Program-made: the position numbers and the translations under genes | Origin: Candidatus Lachnoclostridium pullistercoris | Lineage (GTDB): Bacteria; Bacillota; Clostridia; Lachnospirales; Lachnospiraceae | Assembly (NCBI GenBank): GCA_019119775.1 | Contig: DWWL01000059.1 | Coordinates: forward strand, 1 to 55,761 | Length of the DNA: 55,761 bases | Direction: 5' to 3' | Shown here: piece by piece, positions 15,308-24,148 of the stretch | Layout: every line of letters begins with the position of its first letter | How positions within the stretch are numbered: position 1 is the first letter of the stretch | The notes under the pieces: generated by a model | Told to the model about the DNA's origin: nothing | What the model saw: only the letters and a program-made list of their open reading frames with translations | Database searches by the model: none

Positions 15308-18132
15308 TCCTCCAGGTATTTCTTTACATACTGTCCCGTATACGACTGAGGACAGGCAGCAATCTCTTCCGGCGTACCTTTCGCAATCACCGTACCGCCC
15401 TTGTCTCCGCCTTCCGGGCCCATGTCGATAATGTAATCCGCCGTCTTGATCACATCCAGATTGTGTTCAATAACGATCACCGTATTTCCGCCGTCTGACA
15501 GTTTGCGCAGAATGTCCACCAATTTGTGAACGTCCGCAAAGTGCAGTCCCGTGGTGGGCTCGTCCAGCACATAGATGGTTTTTCCCGTTCCCCGCTTGCT
15601 CAGCTCTGTGGCCAGCTTGATTCTCTGTGCCTCTCCGCCTGAGAGCTCTGTAGAAGGCTGCCCCAGTTTAATATAGGAAAGCCCCACGTCGTTGAGCGTT
15701 GAAATCTTGCGGTAAATAGAGGGAACATTCTCAAAAAACTTCAGTGCCTCTTCCACGGTCATGTTGAGCACGTCGTAAATATTCTTTCCTTTGTACTTTA
15801 CCTCCAGCGTCTCCCGGTTGTACCGTTTTCCGCCGCAGACTTCGCAGGGCACATAGACATCCGGCAGGAAGTGCATTTCTATCTTGATGATCCCGTCTCC
15901 GCTGCATGCCTCGCACCGGCCGCCTTTCACGTTAAAGCTGAAACGGCCTTTCTTGTAGCCTCTCTCCTTCGCATCCGTGGTCGCGGCAAACAGATCACGG
16001 ATCATGTCAAACACGCCGGTATAGGTGGCCGGATTGGATCTGGGCGTCCGGCCAATGGGCGACTGGTCGATGGCAATGATCTTATCCAGCTGCTCCACTC
16101 CCTCAATCTCTCTGTGCTTTCCGGGAATGGTCCGCGCCCGATTCAGCTGTTTTGCCAGAGATTTGTACAAAATCTCATTGACAAGGGATGATTTTCCTGA
16201 CCCGGAAACACCGGTAACGCAGGTCATCACTCCCAGCGGGAAGGAAACGTCAATATTTTTCAGGTTATTTTCCTGGGCGCCTCTCACCGTCAGCCATCCC
16301 GTAGGCGTCCGCCGCTCCTTCGGCACCGGAATCTTGATTCTTCCGCTTAAGTAAGCTCCAGTTATGGACTCTTTGCACTTCATGATCTGTTTGGCCGTTC
16401 CCACAGCAACCACCCGGCCGCCGTGCTCTCCCGCTCCCGGACCGATGTCCACAATACAGTCCGCCGCCCGCATAGTGTCCTCATCATGTTCCACCACAAG
16501 AACGCTGTTTCCCAGATCCCGAAGGTGGAGAAGGGTCTTCAGCAGCTTATCATTGTCTCTCTGGTGCAGTCCAATGCTGGGTTCATCCAGAATATAGGCG
16601 ACTCCCACCAGGCCGGAGCCGATCTGGGTGGCCAGCCGGATCCTCTGTGCCTCCCCGCCGGACAGTGTTCCCGTGGCCCTGGTCAGCGACAGATAATCCA
16701 GTCCCACATCGATCAGAAACGACACTCTGGCCCGGATTTCCTTTAAGATCTGGGCGCCGATGGACTCCTGCATGGGGGTGAGCTGCAGGCCGTCGATAAA
16801 TTCCCGAAATTTGATGATGGACATGTTGGTAGCGTCGTAAATATTCTTATCTCCCACGGTCACCGCCAGAGATTCTTTTTTCAGCCTCTTTCCGCCGCAG
16901 GTCTGGCAGGGAGTGATTCTCATAAATGTCTCATACTCTGCCTTCATGCTGTCCGAAAAGGTCTCCCGGTAGCGCCGGTTCATATTCTGGATCAGTCCCT
17001 CAAAGGCCACATCGTAGATTCCTTGACCTCTCTGCCCTTTATAATGAACCTTCACCTCATGGCCGCCCGTGCCGTAAATTAAAATATCATGGATCTCTTT
17101 GGGATAATCCTGAAACGGCGTGTCCAGATCAAAATGATACTCTTTGCACAGAGCGTCCAGGATCGCTCTGGTAAAGCTGCCCTTGTCCGTGCAGGACTGC
17201 CAGCCCATGGCGGCGATTGCTCCCTGATTGATGGATAGGGACTTGTCCGGAATCATCAGATCCTCGTCAAATTCCATCTTGTAACCCAGACCGAAGCAGT
17301 CCGGGCAGGCACCAAAGGGGTTATTGAAAGAAAAGCTCCTGGGCTCTACCTCGTCAATGCTGATTCCGCAATCCGGGCAGGCAAAATTCTGACTGAAATT
17401 GGTAATGGTCCCATCCATGTGGTCCACCATCATCAGTCCGCCTCCCAGCCCCAGAGCCGTCTCGATCGAATCTGTGAGCCGCTTCTGGATCCCGTCTCTC
17501 ACCACCAGACGGTCCACCACGATCTCAATATTGTGCTTAATATTCTTATCCAGACGGATTTCCTCTGACAGTTCATATAAGCTGCCGTCGATGCGCACCC
17601 GCACATAGCCGCTCTTTCTGGCATGGTCCAGCACCTTCACATGTTCTCCCTTGCGTCCCCGGACCACGGGAGCCAGCAGCTGGATCCGGCTCCGCTCCGG
17701 CAGCTCCATGATCTGATCCACCATCTGATCCACCGTCTGGCGGCGGATCTCGCGGCCGCACTTCGGACAATGGGGAATACCGATCCTGGCATAGAGAAGC
17801 CTCATATAATCATAAATTTCCGTGACCGTGCCCACAGTAGAACGGGGATTGCGGTTCGTGGATTTCTGATCAATGGAGATCGCCGGAGACAATCCCTCAA
17901 TATTTTCCACATCCGGCTTCTCCATCTGCCCCAGGAACTGTCTGGCATAGGACGACAGAGACTCCATATACCTTCTCTGGCCTTCCGCATAGATCGTGTC
18001 AAACGCCAGTGATGACTTGCCCGACCCGGAAAGTCCGGTGAGTACCACCAGCTCATTTCTGGGAATATCTACAGATACATTTTTCAGATTGTGCTCATTG
18101 GCCCCGCGTATCTTAATATATTGCTTTGCCAT
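15304..18132 (-). CDS. uvrA: UvrABC excinuclease subunit A
   Basis: This 942-residue damage-recognition ATPase starts nucleotide excision repair with UvrB and UvrC. Two ABC modules carry Walker [15 protein letters not shown] and [13 protein letters not shown], signatures [12 protein letters not shown] and [12 protein letters not shown], and two DEP Walker B boxes. Zinc modules appear as CPKC, CPDC pairs and CEAC with CEVC. All expected parts are present at normal length. The start follows GGAAAGGA. Upstream lies a duplicated promoter-leader unit, and a LexA-like palindrome with one mismatch overlaps the distal -35 box. No uvrB is in the window. Confidence 0.98.
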   Translation of the reverse strand: MAKQYIKIRGANEHNLKNVSVDIPRNELVVLTGLSGSGKSSLAFDTIYAEGQRRYMESLSSYARQFLGQMEKPDVENIEGLSPAISIDQKSTNRNPRSTVGTVTEIYDYMRLLYARIGIPHCPKCGREIRRQTVDQMVDQIMELPERSRIQLLAPVVRGRKGEHVKVLDHARKSGYVRVRIDGSLYELSEEIRLDKNIKHNIEIVVDRLVVRDGIQKRLTDSIETALGLGGGLMMVDHMDGTITNFSQNFACPDCGISIDEVEPRSFSFNNPFGACPDCFGLGYKMEFDEDLMIPDKSLSINQGAIAAMGWQSCTDKGSFTRAILDALCKEYHFDLDTPFQDYPKEIHDILIYGTGGHEVKVHYKGQRGQGIYDVAFEGLIQNMNRRYRETFSDSMKAEYETFMRITPCQTCGGKRLKKESLAVTVGDKNIYDATNMSIIKFREFIDGLQLTPMQESIGAQILKEIRARVSFLIDVGLDYLSLTRATGTLSGGEAQRIRLATQIGSGLVGVAYILDEPSIGLHQRDNDKLLKTLLHLRDLGNSVLVVEHDEDTMRAADCIVDIGPGAGEHGGRVVAVGTAKQIMKCKESITGAYLSGRIKIPVPKERRTPTGWLTVRGAQENNLKNIDVSFPLGVMTCVTGVSGSGKSSLVNEILYKSLAKQLNRARTIPGKHREIEGVEQLDKIIAIDQSPIGRTPRSNPATYTGVFDMIRDLFAATTDAKERGYKKGRFSFNVKGGRCEACSGDGIIKIEMHFLPDVYVPCEVCGGKRYNRETLEVKYKGKNIYDVLNMTVEEALKFFENVPSIYRKISTLNDVGLSYIKLGQPSTELSGGEAQRIKLATELSKRGTGKTIYVLDEPTTGLHFADVHKLVDILRKLSDGGNTVIVIEHNLDVIKTADYIIDMGPEGGDKGGTVIAKGTPEEIAACPQSYTGQYVKKYLEE

Positions 18133-18191
18133 TGTGATGTCCTTTCCGCTGTTCTTCTCGCCTGCGGTCTGAAGGAGCCGCAGCCCTGCGC

Positions 18192-18248
18192 CATTTGCCG
18201 CTCCTCTTGCGTGAACAAACTCCCGCAGGCTCGTTTCCGCTCATTATA
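18192..18248 (-). repeat. promoter-leader repeat, proximal copy
   Basis: This 57-base unit is directly repeated at 18272-18328. Read on the minus strand it runs from TATAATGAGCGGAAACGAGC through GCCTGCGGGAG to an AGAGGAG ribosome-site-like stretch and ATGG. The -10-like box is preceded by the hairpin at 18249-18267. A short out-of-frame reading frame starts at its ATG and overlaps the uvrA start. Confidence 0.8.
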
Positions 18249-18267
18249 CTACAGGCACAGCCTGTAG
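18249..18267 (-). other. hairpin between the two leader repeats
   Basis: CTACAGG and CCTGTAG pair perfectly around the loop CACAG. The hairpin sits immediately upstream of the proximal TATAAT. It could be a weak attenuator or a protein site; there is no T-run. Confidence 0.6.
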
Positions 18268-18271
18268 TCAC

Positions 18272-18328
18272 CATTCGCCGCTCCCCTCGCGTGAGCAAGC
18301 TCCCGCAGGCTCGCTTTCGCTCATTATA
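18272..18328 (-). repeat. promoter-leader repeat, distal copy
   Basis: This is the second copy of the 57-base unit. It begins with TATAAT and ends with GAGGGGAGCGGCGAATGG, so it carries a -10 box, a ribosome-binding-like site and an ATG. The ATG at 18274 opens a 53-codon frame that overlaps the uvrA start out of frame. A related unit lies at about 36213-36271. Confidence 0.8.
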
Positions 18329-18361
18329 TCACATCTGATTTTTAATTGCAAACGTTTGTTC
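18323..18361 (-). promoter_or_regulatory. uvrA promoter with LexA-like box
   Basis: On the minus strand TTGCAA (18346-18351) and TATAAT (18323-18328) are 17 bases apart. Overlapping the -35 box is GAAC-AAAC-GTTT (18350-18361), one base from the Gram-positive LexA palindrome GAAC-N4-GTTC. uvrA is a classic SOS gene, so LexA control is plausible but the site is imperfect. Confidence 0.6.
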
Positions 18362-18479
18362 GATTTTTCATTCTTTTTCTGACCTTTGAAATCTGTTTCT
18401 GCCTGACGCCGGCAATTGACCATCTGCGTGGATTCAGATATCGCCTCAGACGCTGTTTTCTCCCTGGCTCACCATCTGA
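18362..18479. other. intergenic, no gene seen
   Basis: This is spacer between the uvrA promoter and the dispersed repeat. No coding sequence, RNA fold or promoter was recognised. Confidence 0.5.
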
Positions 18480-18585
18480 GAAAAAATTCTGCTCCGCAGG
18501 ATTCTCCGCCCGCGGCGGGCTGCGAAAGCGACAGTTTCCTTTCCGCCGAAGTGCGATCCCCGCGGAGCATTTTTGTTTAACAGGA
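18480..18585 (-). repeat. dispersed structured repeat, copy 2
   Basis: This is the reverse-oriented partner of the repeat at 139-240. On the minus strand it reads ACAAAAATGCTCCGCGG, a variable core with TGTCGCTTTCGC, and GCGGAGCAGAATT. The outer complementary arms TGCTCCGC/GCGGAGCA are kept exactly. The inner stem differs in sequence but can still pair (CGGCGG/CCGCCG), which suggests selection for structure. Confidence 0.7.
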
Positions 18586-18605
18586 AATGAGGTTTTCTGT
18601 TAAAC

Positions 18606-18645
18606 AAAAAGCGCCGTTTCTGCCCGAAAAGACAGAAACGGCGCC
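18606..18645 (-). terminator. terminator of the aminotransferase operon
   Basis: GCGCCGTTTCTG and CAGAAACGGCGC form a perfect 12-base-pair stem with a 10-base loop (18611-18644). TTTTTGTTT follows on the minus strand. It is a strong intrinsic terminator, about 30 bases after the aminotransferase stop. Confidence 0.9.
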
Positions 18646-18675
18646 TGAGGCCTTATTCCACTGTATGTCACTGTA

Positions 18676-19860
18676 TTATTTTTTCAGGATTTCCGCCATT
18701 TTTCCCAGCCTTCTCAATGCCTCCGCCAGCGTCTCCTGCTCTCTCGCAAAATGCAGACGGATCAGATGATTCACCGGTTCCTTGAAAAAACTGGAACCCG
18801 GCACCGCGGCTACCCCGTAATTTTTGATCATCCACACACAGAACTCCACGTCCGTCCAGCCGGAAAACTCCTCCCTCGCCAGGAAATCTGAGATATCCAG
18901 CAGAATGAAATAGGATCCCTGGGGCACCGTGTGCTTCAGCCCGATCTCATCCAGCCCTTTTACAAAGAAATCCCTTTTCTCCGTGTAGAGCGCCTGAAGA
19001 TTTTCGTAATATTCCGGTCCGAAATTCAGCCCCACTGTCGCCGCCTCCTGAAGGGGAGACGCAGCCCCCACCGTCAGAAAATCATGGACTTTCTTGGCAT
19101 TTTCGATCACGTACTCCGGCCCCACCAGGTATCCCAGTCTCCACCCCGTGATGGAATAAGTCTTGGAAAGAGAATTGCAGGTGATCGTCCTGTCATACAA
19201 TCCCGGAAGTCCTGCCATCATCACATGGACATACGGCTTAAAAATAATATGCTCGTACACTTCGTCTGTGATGACGAAAGCGTCGTATTTCTCCGCCAGA
19301 GATCCAATGAACGTCAGCTCCTCTCTGGTGAACACCTTTCCGCAGGGATTGGAAGGATTGCAGATGATAATGGCCTTCGCCCCCTGTTTAAATGCCTCCT
19401 CCAGCTCTTCCCGGTCAAAATCAAACTCCGGCGGTGTCAGCGGGACATAGATCGGATCTGCTCCCGACAAAATAGCGTCCGCCGCGTAATTTTCATAGAA
19501 GGGGGAAAAGACAATCACCTTGTCTCCCGGATTGCAGACCGTCATCATGGCGGCCATCATCGCCTCCGTTCCCCCGCAGGTCACTACGATCTCCTTATCC
19601 GGATCGATCTCCCGTCCAATAGCTCTGCCGTGTTTTCTGGCAATGGCCTCCCGGATATTGTCAGCTCCGTAGGTAATGCTGTACTGATGGGGGCCTTCTT
19701 TTGCCGCTCTCGCCAGAGCGTCGGTGATCTCCTTAGGCGGATCAAAATCAGGAAAACCCTGGGATAAATTGATGGAACCTTCCGTCTCATCACTGATTCT
19801 CGTCATGCTGCGGATCACGGACTCTGTAAATGTCCCTACCCGGTCACTTAATTTCGGCAT
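18676..19860 (-). CDS. PLP-dependent class I/II aminotransferase
   Basis: This 394-residue fold-type I enzyme has the catalytic K233 in SLSKTYSITGWRLGY, N171 in NPSNPCG, D199 and Y202 in ITDEVYEH, and R241 after the lysine. The sequence is of the aspartate/methionine/kynurenine aminotransferase subgroup, and the exact substrate cannot be read from motifs. The start follows GGAGGAAG. It lies 34 bases after an amino-acid-binding lipoprotein gene and before a strong terminator, so the two form an operon. It probably transaminates the amino acid captured by that lipoprotein. Confidence 0.88.
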   Translation of the reverse strand: MPKLSDRVGTFTESVIRSMTRISDETEGSINLSQGFPDFDPPKEITDALARAAKEGPHQYSITYGADNIREAIARKHGRAIGREIDPDKEIVVTCGGTEAMMAAMMTVCNPGDKVIVFSPFYENYAADAILSGADPIYVPLTPPEFDFDREELEEAFKQGAKAIIICNPSNPCGKVFTREELTFIGSLAEKYDAFVITDEVYEHIIFKPYVHVMMAGLPGLYDRTITCNSLSKTYSITGWRLGYLVGPEYVIENAKKVHDFLTVGAASPLQEAATVGLNFGPEYYENLQALYTEKRDFFVKGLDEIGLKHTVPQGSYFILLDISDFLAREEFSGWTDVEFCVWMIKNYGVAAVPGSSFFKEPVNHLIRLHFAREQETLAEALRRLGKMAEILKK

Positions 19861-19894
19861 ATTCGTCTCTTCCTCCGTCTGTCTGTTTTATCTG

Positions 19895-20836
19895 TCAGCC
19901 CTGCAGCTCGCTGGAAAGCTGGTTGGCCTCGTCAATCCACTGGAAATAAATCCCGCTCTCCACTACCTCTCCGATAATGGCGTTCACCTCATTCAGCAGG
20001 TCCGGCTCATCCTTAACCACACCGGCAACCACGCCCAGGGACGTGTATTCAAACTGTTCCGCGCAGGTGGTCAGATCATCATAATTATCCAAATAATTGT
20101 CCGCTGCCACGCTGGCCAGAGCCAGACCCGCGACACGCCCGGAACGCAGCATCATGATGCCGTCCTGGATCGTCGTGATGGACTCCAGGGAATCCGTTCC
20201 GATCTGCTCTGTCACCAGCTCGCTCTGCAGAGTGGCATTCTGAGCTGCCACCTTCTGCCCCTGAAAATCAGCCAGTGTCTGGTACTGGTCCGCGTTCTCC
20301 GCAAGAATGACAATCACCTGATCTCCGTCATTGTAGTAGATATCTGAGAAGTCCATGGAAGTTTTTCTCTCTTCCTTGGGAACCATGCCGCAGATCGCCA
20401 GATCCGCTCTTCCCTCTCCGATGGCTGCCATGCAGGAATCAAAATTCATAGCGTTGATCTCCAGCTTTACGCCCATGGCGTCCGCGATATATTTCGCCAG
20501 CTCCATATCTGCGCCCACATACTGTTCCTGACCGGATTTTGTCAGATCAATAAACTCATACGGCGGATAGTCAGGAGAAGTCACCACAGTCAGCACTCCC
20601 TCCTCCATGATCTCTGCCATACGCCCCGTAAATTTGTCTCCGGACGCTGCCGTCTCTTCCTCCGCGGCCGACTCGGTCACATCTGTCTCTCCCTCAGCCG
20701 CCGCTGTCTTTTCCTCTGCGGCTGACGTCTCCCCTGTCTCCTCCGCTGAAGGTGTTGCTGCAGTTTTCCCTGAACAGGCTGCCAGCCCCAGCATCATCGT
20801 TCCCATCACCAGTACTGCTGTCCATTTCTTTTTCAT
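19895..20836 (-). CDS. amino-acid ABC transporter substrate-binding lipoprotein
   Basis: This 313-residue family 3 solute-binding protein has a signal peptide with lipobox LAACSG, so the mature protein is anchored at Cys21. A flexible Ala/Glu/Thr-rich linker covers about residues 22-65. The two-lobed binding domain follows, with the typical SPDYPPYEFID and ADLAICGMVPKEERK. It should bind an amino acid outside the cell. No permease or ATPase gene is adjacent, which is unusual, so it must share a transporter encoded elsewhere or act in sensing. It has its own promoter and is followed by an aminotransferase gene. Confidence 0.9.
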   Translation of the reverse strand: MKKKWTAVLVMGTMMLGLAACSGKTAATPSAEETGETSAAEEKTAAAEGETDVTESAAEEETAASGDKFTGRMAEIMEEGVLTVVTSPDYPPYEFIDLTKSGQEQYVGADMELAKYIADAMGVKLEINAMNFDSCMAAIGEGRADLAICGMVPKEERKTSMDFSDIYYNDGDQVIVILAENADQYQTLADFQGQKVAAQNATLQSELVTEQIGTDSLESITTIQDGIMMLRSGRVAGLALASVAADNYLDNYDDLTTCAEQFEYTSLGVVAGVVKDEPDLLNEVNAIIGEVVESGIYFQWIDEANQLSSELQG

Positions 20837-20894
20837 AATCTGTGCCCTCCTCTTTTTTTGAATAAAAATTCATATAATTTGAATATTTATGTAG

Positions 20895-20923
20895 ATAGTA
20901 GCACTGTGATTACGAGATGTCAA
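20895..20923 (-). promoter_or_regulatory. promoter of binding-protein/aminotransferase operon
   Basis: TTGACA (20918-20923) and TACTAT (20895-20900) are 17 bases apart on the minus strand, with an AT-rich leader leading to GAGGAGG before the start codon. Confidence 0.75.
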
Positions 20924-20987
20924 GGTTTTTTGTATTTTAAATCAATATTTTTGTATAATATACTTCTTTTGATGCAATTATATGCTT

Positions 20988-22070
20988 TTACCGGCACAGG
21001 GACTCGGTTTCCTGCATAGCTTCCCAGATCATATCTTCCGTCACCGGATAGGGAATGTGCTCCATATCCGGTCCGGCAATCGTTTCTCTGATTACAGGAT
21101 CCAGCTTTTTTCGGTCCAGATCAAGTCCCAGATCCTTCAGAGAAGCAGGAATTCCCAGATCTCTCAGCAGCTCCCTCACTTCTTCTGCCTGCCCGCGGTC
21201 ATGATCCAGCATCAGCTGCACCATCACTCCGTAGGCCACCAAATCCCCGTGCAGAAAGCGTTTTTCCAGGCCGGGGATCAGATTCAGCCCGTAACAGACA
21301 GAATGGGCCACCGCACAGTTATAGCAGTCTTCCACCAGGTGAGAGACCAGACCGGTATTGACAATAATCGTCAGCACCGCCTGGGAAAACGCATCACCGG
21401 CCATTTTCCCCCGCACCTGAGCCAGAGCCTCTCTGCCGCAGGTCTGGATCCGCTCATAGCAGAGCCGGCTGATCTCCCGTCCCAAAGCCGAATGGTAGTC
21501 CAGACTGTCTCCCCTCGCGGAAAACCAGCACTCAAAATATTTCGCGATGGTGTCCCCCATCCCGGCTCGGAAATACTTTTCCGGAGCATTCAAAAGCACT
21601 TCCGTATTCATAAAGCAGTGGACTGCCGGTCTCTCATAAAAATAGAAGCTGTCAAAAGCGCCGTCCGGCCGGTAAACAACAGACAGAGCGGCCATAGCTG
21701 CGCAGTTGGAAGGCACAGTGGGAAAAGTGAACACCGGAACTCCCAGCTCCCACGCCACCCCTTTTGCCGTGTCCATGGCCTTCCCGCCGCCCATGCCGAA
21801 TACCATATCTATCCCTTTTCCTGCATATTGGTCATGAAGGCTGCGGATCGTCTGATACGTGCACTCTTTTCCAAACACGACCGCATCCGCCAGCTCCAGC
21901 CCTTCCGTCTCCTCAATCGCCTGATCCAGATAAGGGCGGCCCTTTTCCATGGCTGTCTTTCCGCCGATCAGTAAAATCTTTTTCCCGTAAGGGCAGCAGA
22001 AACGGGCGATTGCCCTGTAGCAGTCCGGCCCGATGGTGTAGCCGGCAAATAATTTGGTCAGATCTTCCAT
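20988..22070 (-). CDS. GldA-like iron/zinc alcohol dehydrogenase
   Basis: This 360-residue group III alcohol dehydrogenase has the NAD-binding motif GMGGGKAMDTAKG. Its metal ligands are D173 (GMGDTIAKYFE), H256 (CAVAHSVCYG) and H274 (FLHGDLVAYG), matching glycerol dehydrogenase almost position by position. It should oxidise a polyol or hydroxy compound with NAD. It is the last gene of a four-gene set with two 2-hydroxyacid dehydrogenases and an isomerase, and its start overlaps the lactate dehydrogenase-like gene by 13 bases. The set looks like a pathway for a sugar or hydroxyacid, but the substrate cannot be deduced. Confidence 0.87.
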   Translation of the reverse strand: MEDLTKLFAGYTIGPDCYRAIARFCCPYGKKILLIGGKTAMEKGRPYLDQAIEETEGLELADAVVFGKECTYQTIRSLHDQYAGKGIDMVFGMGGGKAMDTAKGVAWELGVPVFTFPTVPSNCAAMAALSVVYRPDGAFDSFYFYERPAVHCFMNTEVLLNAPEKYFRAGMGDTIAKYFECWFSARGDSLDYHSALGREISRLCYERIQTCGREALAQVRGKMAGDAFSQAVLTIIVNTGLVSHLVEDCYNCAVAHSVCYGLNLIPGLEKRFLHGDLVAYGVMVQLMLDHDRGQAEEVRELLRDLGIPASLKDLGLDLDRKKLDPVIRETIAGPDMEHIPYPVTEDMIWEAMQETESLCR

Positions 22071-23002
22071 AATAACCTCCCGTCCAGTTTTTCTCTCCGA
22101 TACTCCGCCATCATGCGCCTGCTGTCTTCGTAGGCTGTTCTCTCCTTTTCCGACAGCTTCAGCGGCAGCGGAACCGGAAGGACGCTTCCCCTCACCAGGG
22201 CAGGGCGGCTGGCATAGATCTCCGTTCCGGCATACTCAGCCGGCACAGAACAGGGCAGGATCTTACCGCTGCCGCTTAACAGAGCACCGATCAGCTCAGC
22301 TGCTGCCGCACCGATCCCGAATTCTGTGCTTCCCTTTTTATTTGCGATCTCCCAGCCCGCCTCCACCGTGCTCTTTTCCACGGCTGCCCGGTCCAGTCTG
22401 CCCCATCTCTCCGGTTCCTCGGCTGCCAGCTCTTCCAGCATCCGCCCGCCCACGCGGACCTGGGACCACACTGGAACCTGACTGTCCCCATGCTCTCCCA
22501 CGCAGAAGGCGTCCACACTGTCCGGGCTCACTCCCAGCCCCAGAGCGATCCGAATCCGGAACCGGGCAGAATCCAGAGCTGTCCCCGTCCCGATCACCGG
22601 AAAATCTGTCTTCAGATGGAGATACAGGGCCACCAGATCACAGGGATTGGTGATAGAAATTACAGTTCCAGCAAATCCGGACCGCTTCAGTTTCGGCACA
22701 ATGTCATCCATCACGTCCAGAGCCACATCCAGCTCCTCCAGACGGTTTTCCTTAAAAATCTCTCCGCTGGCGCTGACTACACACACCTGGGCATCCGCCA
22801 GATCCTCATACTCTCCGGCCCAGATCCGACACCCATGACCGCTGTAGCACACCATATCCTGCAGGTCCGTTCCATGGGCTTCCGCCTTCTTCCTGTCCGT
22901 ATCGATCAGCACGATCTCCTCACAAATATTCAGCATCGCCAGGCTGGCAGCCACATGGGATCCCACATGCCCGGCTCCGATAATTCCGGCCTTTCTTCTC
23001 AT
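22058..23002 (-). CDS. L-lactate/malate dehydrogenase-family protein, altered substrate loop
   Basis: This 314-residue protein has the Rossmann motif GAGHVGS, N119, D144, R147 and the catalytic H171 in GEHGDSQ, so the fold and core chemistry of L-2-hydroxyacid dehydrogenases are kept. The specificity loop is unusual. It reads SASGEIFKENRLEEL, keeping the catalytic arginine R87 but placing E81 where lactate enzymes have Gln and malate enzymes have Arg. The substrate is therefore probably neither simple lactate nor malate; L-2-hydroxyisocaproate-type enzymes are the nearest known variants. A promoter with paired repeats lies upstream. Confidence 0.85.
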   Translation of the reverse strand: MRRKAGIIGAGHVGSHVAASLAMLNICEEIVLIDTDRKKAEAHGTDLQDMVCYSGHGCRIWAGEYEDLADAQVCVVSASGEIFKENRLEELDVALDVMDDIVPKLKRSGFAGTVISITNPCDLVALYLHLKTDFPVIGTGTALDSARFRIRIALGLGVSPDSVDAFCVGEHGDSQVPVWSQVRVGGRMLEELAAEEPERWGRLDRAAVEKSTVEAGWEIANKKGSTEFGIGAAAAELIGALLSGSGKILPCSVPAEYAGTEIYASRPALVRGSVLPVPLPLKLSEKERTAYEDSRRMMAEYRREKLDGRLLWKI

Positions 23003-23028
23003 GGTTCTGATCTCCTCTTTTTAGATTA

Positions 23029-23096
23029 TGTATATTTATGCAAGTTTGTTTTTTATTTTATCATTTCACCAGAAAGAAGGCAAGTATTTTTATGCA
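23029..23096 (-). promoter_or_regulatory. internal promoter with paired operator-like repeats
   Basis: On the minus strand TTGCCT (23078-23083) and TAAAAT (23055-23060) are 17 bases apart. Two near-identical sites, TGCATAAAAATACT (23083-23096) and TGCATAAATATACA (23029-23042), lie just upstream of the -35 box and downstream of the -10 box. They resemble ArgR boxes loosely (TGAATNNNNATTCA). A repressor looping across the promoter is possible. Confidence 0.45.
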
Positions 23097-23125
23097 GTTA
23101 TTCATGCTGATCCAAAAGAAATCTA

Positions 23126-24085
23126 TTAAAAGTTCACCACGTGAACTGGCTTCCCTTCCACGAAAGCTCTCAGGTTATCCACCGCAATGTCCATCAGCCT
23201 CTGCCTGCTCTCCTTCGGCGCCCAGGCAATGTGAGGCGTGATAATAATATTTTCAGCTCCCAGCAGCGGATTTTCCCGGCTGATCGGCTCTCTGGACACC
23301 ACATCCAGAGCGGCCCCTCCCACTTTTCCGCTGTCCAACGCCTCCCGCAGATCCTTCTCCACGATCAGCGGTCCTCTCGCAGTATTTAAAATCAGAACGC
23401 CGTCCTTCATCTTTTCTATGCTTTCCCGGCTGATCATTCCATCTGTCTCCGGAAACAGGGGGCAGTGGAGGCTGATCACGTCAGAAGAAGCCAGCAGCTC
23501 ATCCAGATCTGCATAACGGCAGTGTTCAGACTCCAGCTCCGGCCTTCTGGTCCTGGAATAGGCCAGCACCTCCATGCCGAATGCCTGGGCCAGCCGTCCC
23601 ACTTCCCGGCCGATGCTGCCGAATCCAATGATCCCCATGGTCTTTCCCGCCAGCTCCATCTGCGGGTATTTCCAATAGCAGAAATCCGGGCAGGAACTCC
23701 ACTCTCCCGCCTTGACACTGTCCGAGTGTGCGCCGATGTGATGACACAGCTCCAGCAGAAGTCCCATGGTAAACTGAGCCACAGCGGCAGTGCCGTAGCC
23801 TGGAATATTGCAGACCGGAATTTTTTTCTCAGCCGCTGCTTTGATGTCCACCACATTGTATCCGGTTGCCAGCGTTCCGATGAAGCGGATTCCAGGGCAC
23901 TGCTCCAGAATTTTCCTGGTGATCGGTGTTTTGTTGGTATAAACGATTTCCGCATCGCCGATTCTCTCCGCCGTCAGTTCCTCCGGCGTGCGGTCGTACA
24001 CCGTCACCTCTCCGTATTTCCGAAATCCATCCCAGCTTAAATCACCTGGGTTTTCCGTGTAACCATCCAATATCACAATTTTCAT
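23126..24085 (-). CDS. D-isomer 2-hydroxyacid dehydrogenase (hydroxypyruvate reductase-like)
   Basis: This 319-residue enzyme has the NAD-binding motif GIIGFGSIGREVG and catalytic Arg (LNTARGPLI), Glu (VVSREPI) and His (ITPHIAWAP). The start at 24085 was chosen because GGGAG lies 9 bases upstream; earlier in-frame codons would add unconserved residues. It most resembles glycerate dehydrogenases/hydroxypyruvate reductases, which interconvert hydroxypyruvate and D-glycerate with NAD(P)H. It lies between a sugar-phosphate isomerase-like gene and the L-hydroxyacid dehydrogenase-like gene, so the cluster carries both D- and L-specific enzymes. Confidence 0.9.
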   Translation of the reverse strand: MKIVILDGYTENPGDLSWDGFRKYGEVTVYDRTPEELTAERIGDAEIVYTNKTPITRKILEQCPGIRFIGTLATGYNVVDIKAAAEKKIPVCNIPGYGTAAVAQFTMGLLLELCHHIGAHSDSVKAGEWSSCPDFCYWKYPQMELAGKTMGIIGFGSIGREVGRLAQAFGMEVLAYSRTRRPELESEHCRYADLDELLASSDVISLHCPLFPETDGMISRESIEKMKDGVLILNTARGPLIVEKDLREALDSGKVGGAALDVVSREPISRENPLLGAENIIITPHIAWAPKESRQRLMDIAVDNLRAFVEGKPVHVVNF

Positions 24086-24148
24086 CTTCATCTTCTCCCA
24101 TCTTTCTGTTCGATCCATGTTCCGGCTGACACAGCCCATTTTCCTCCG

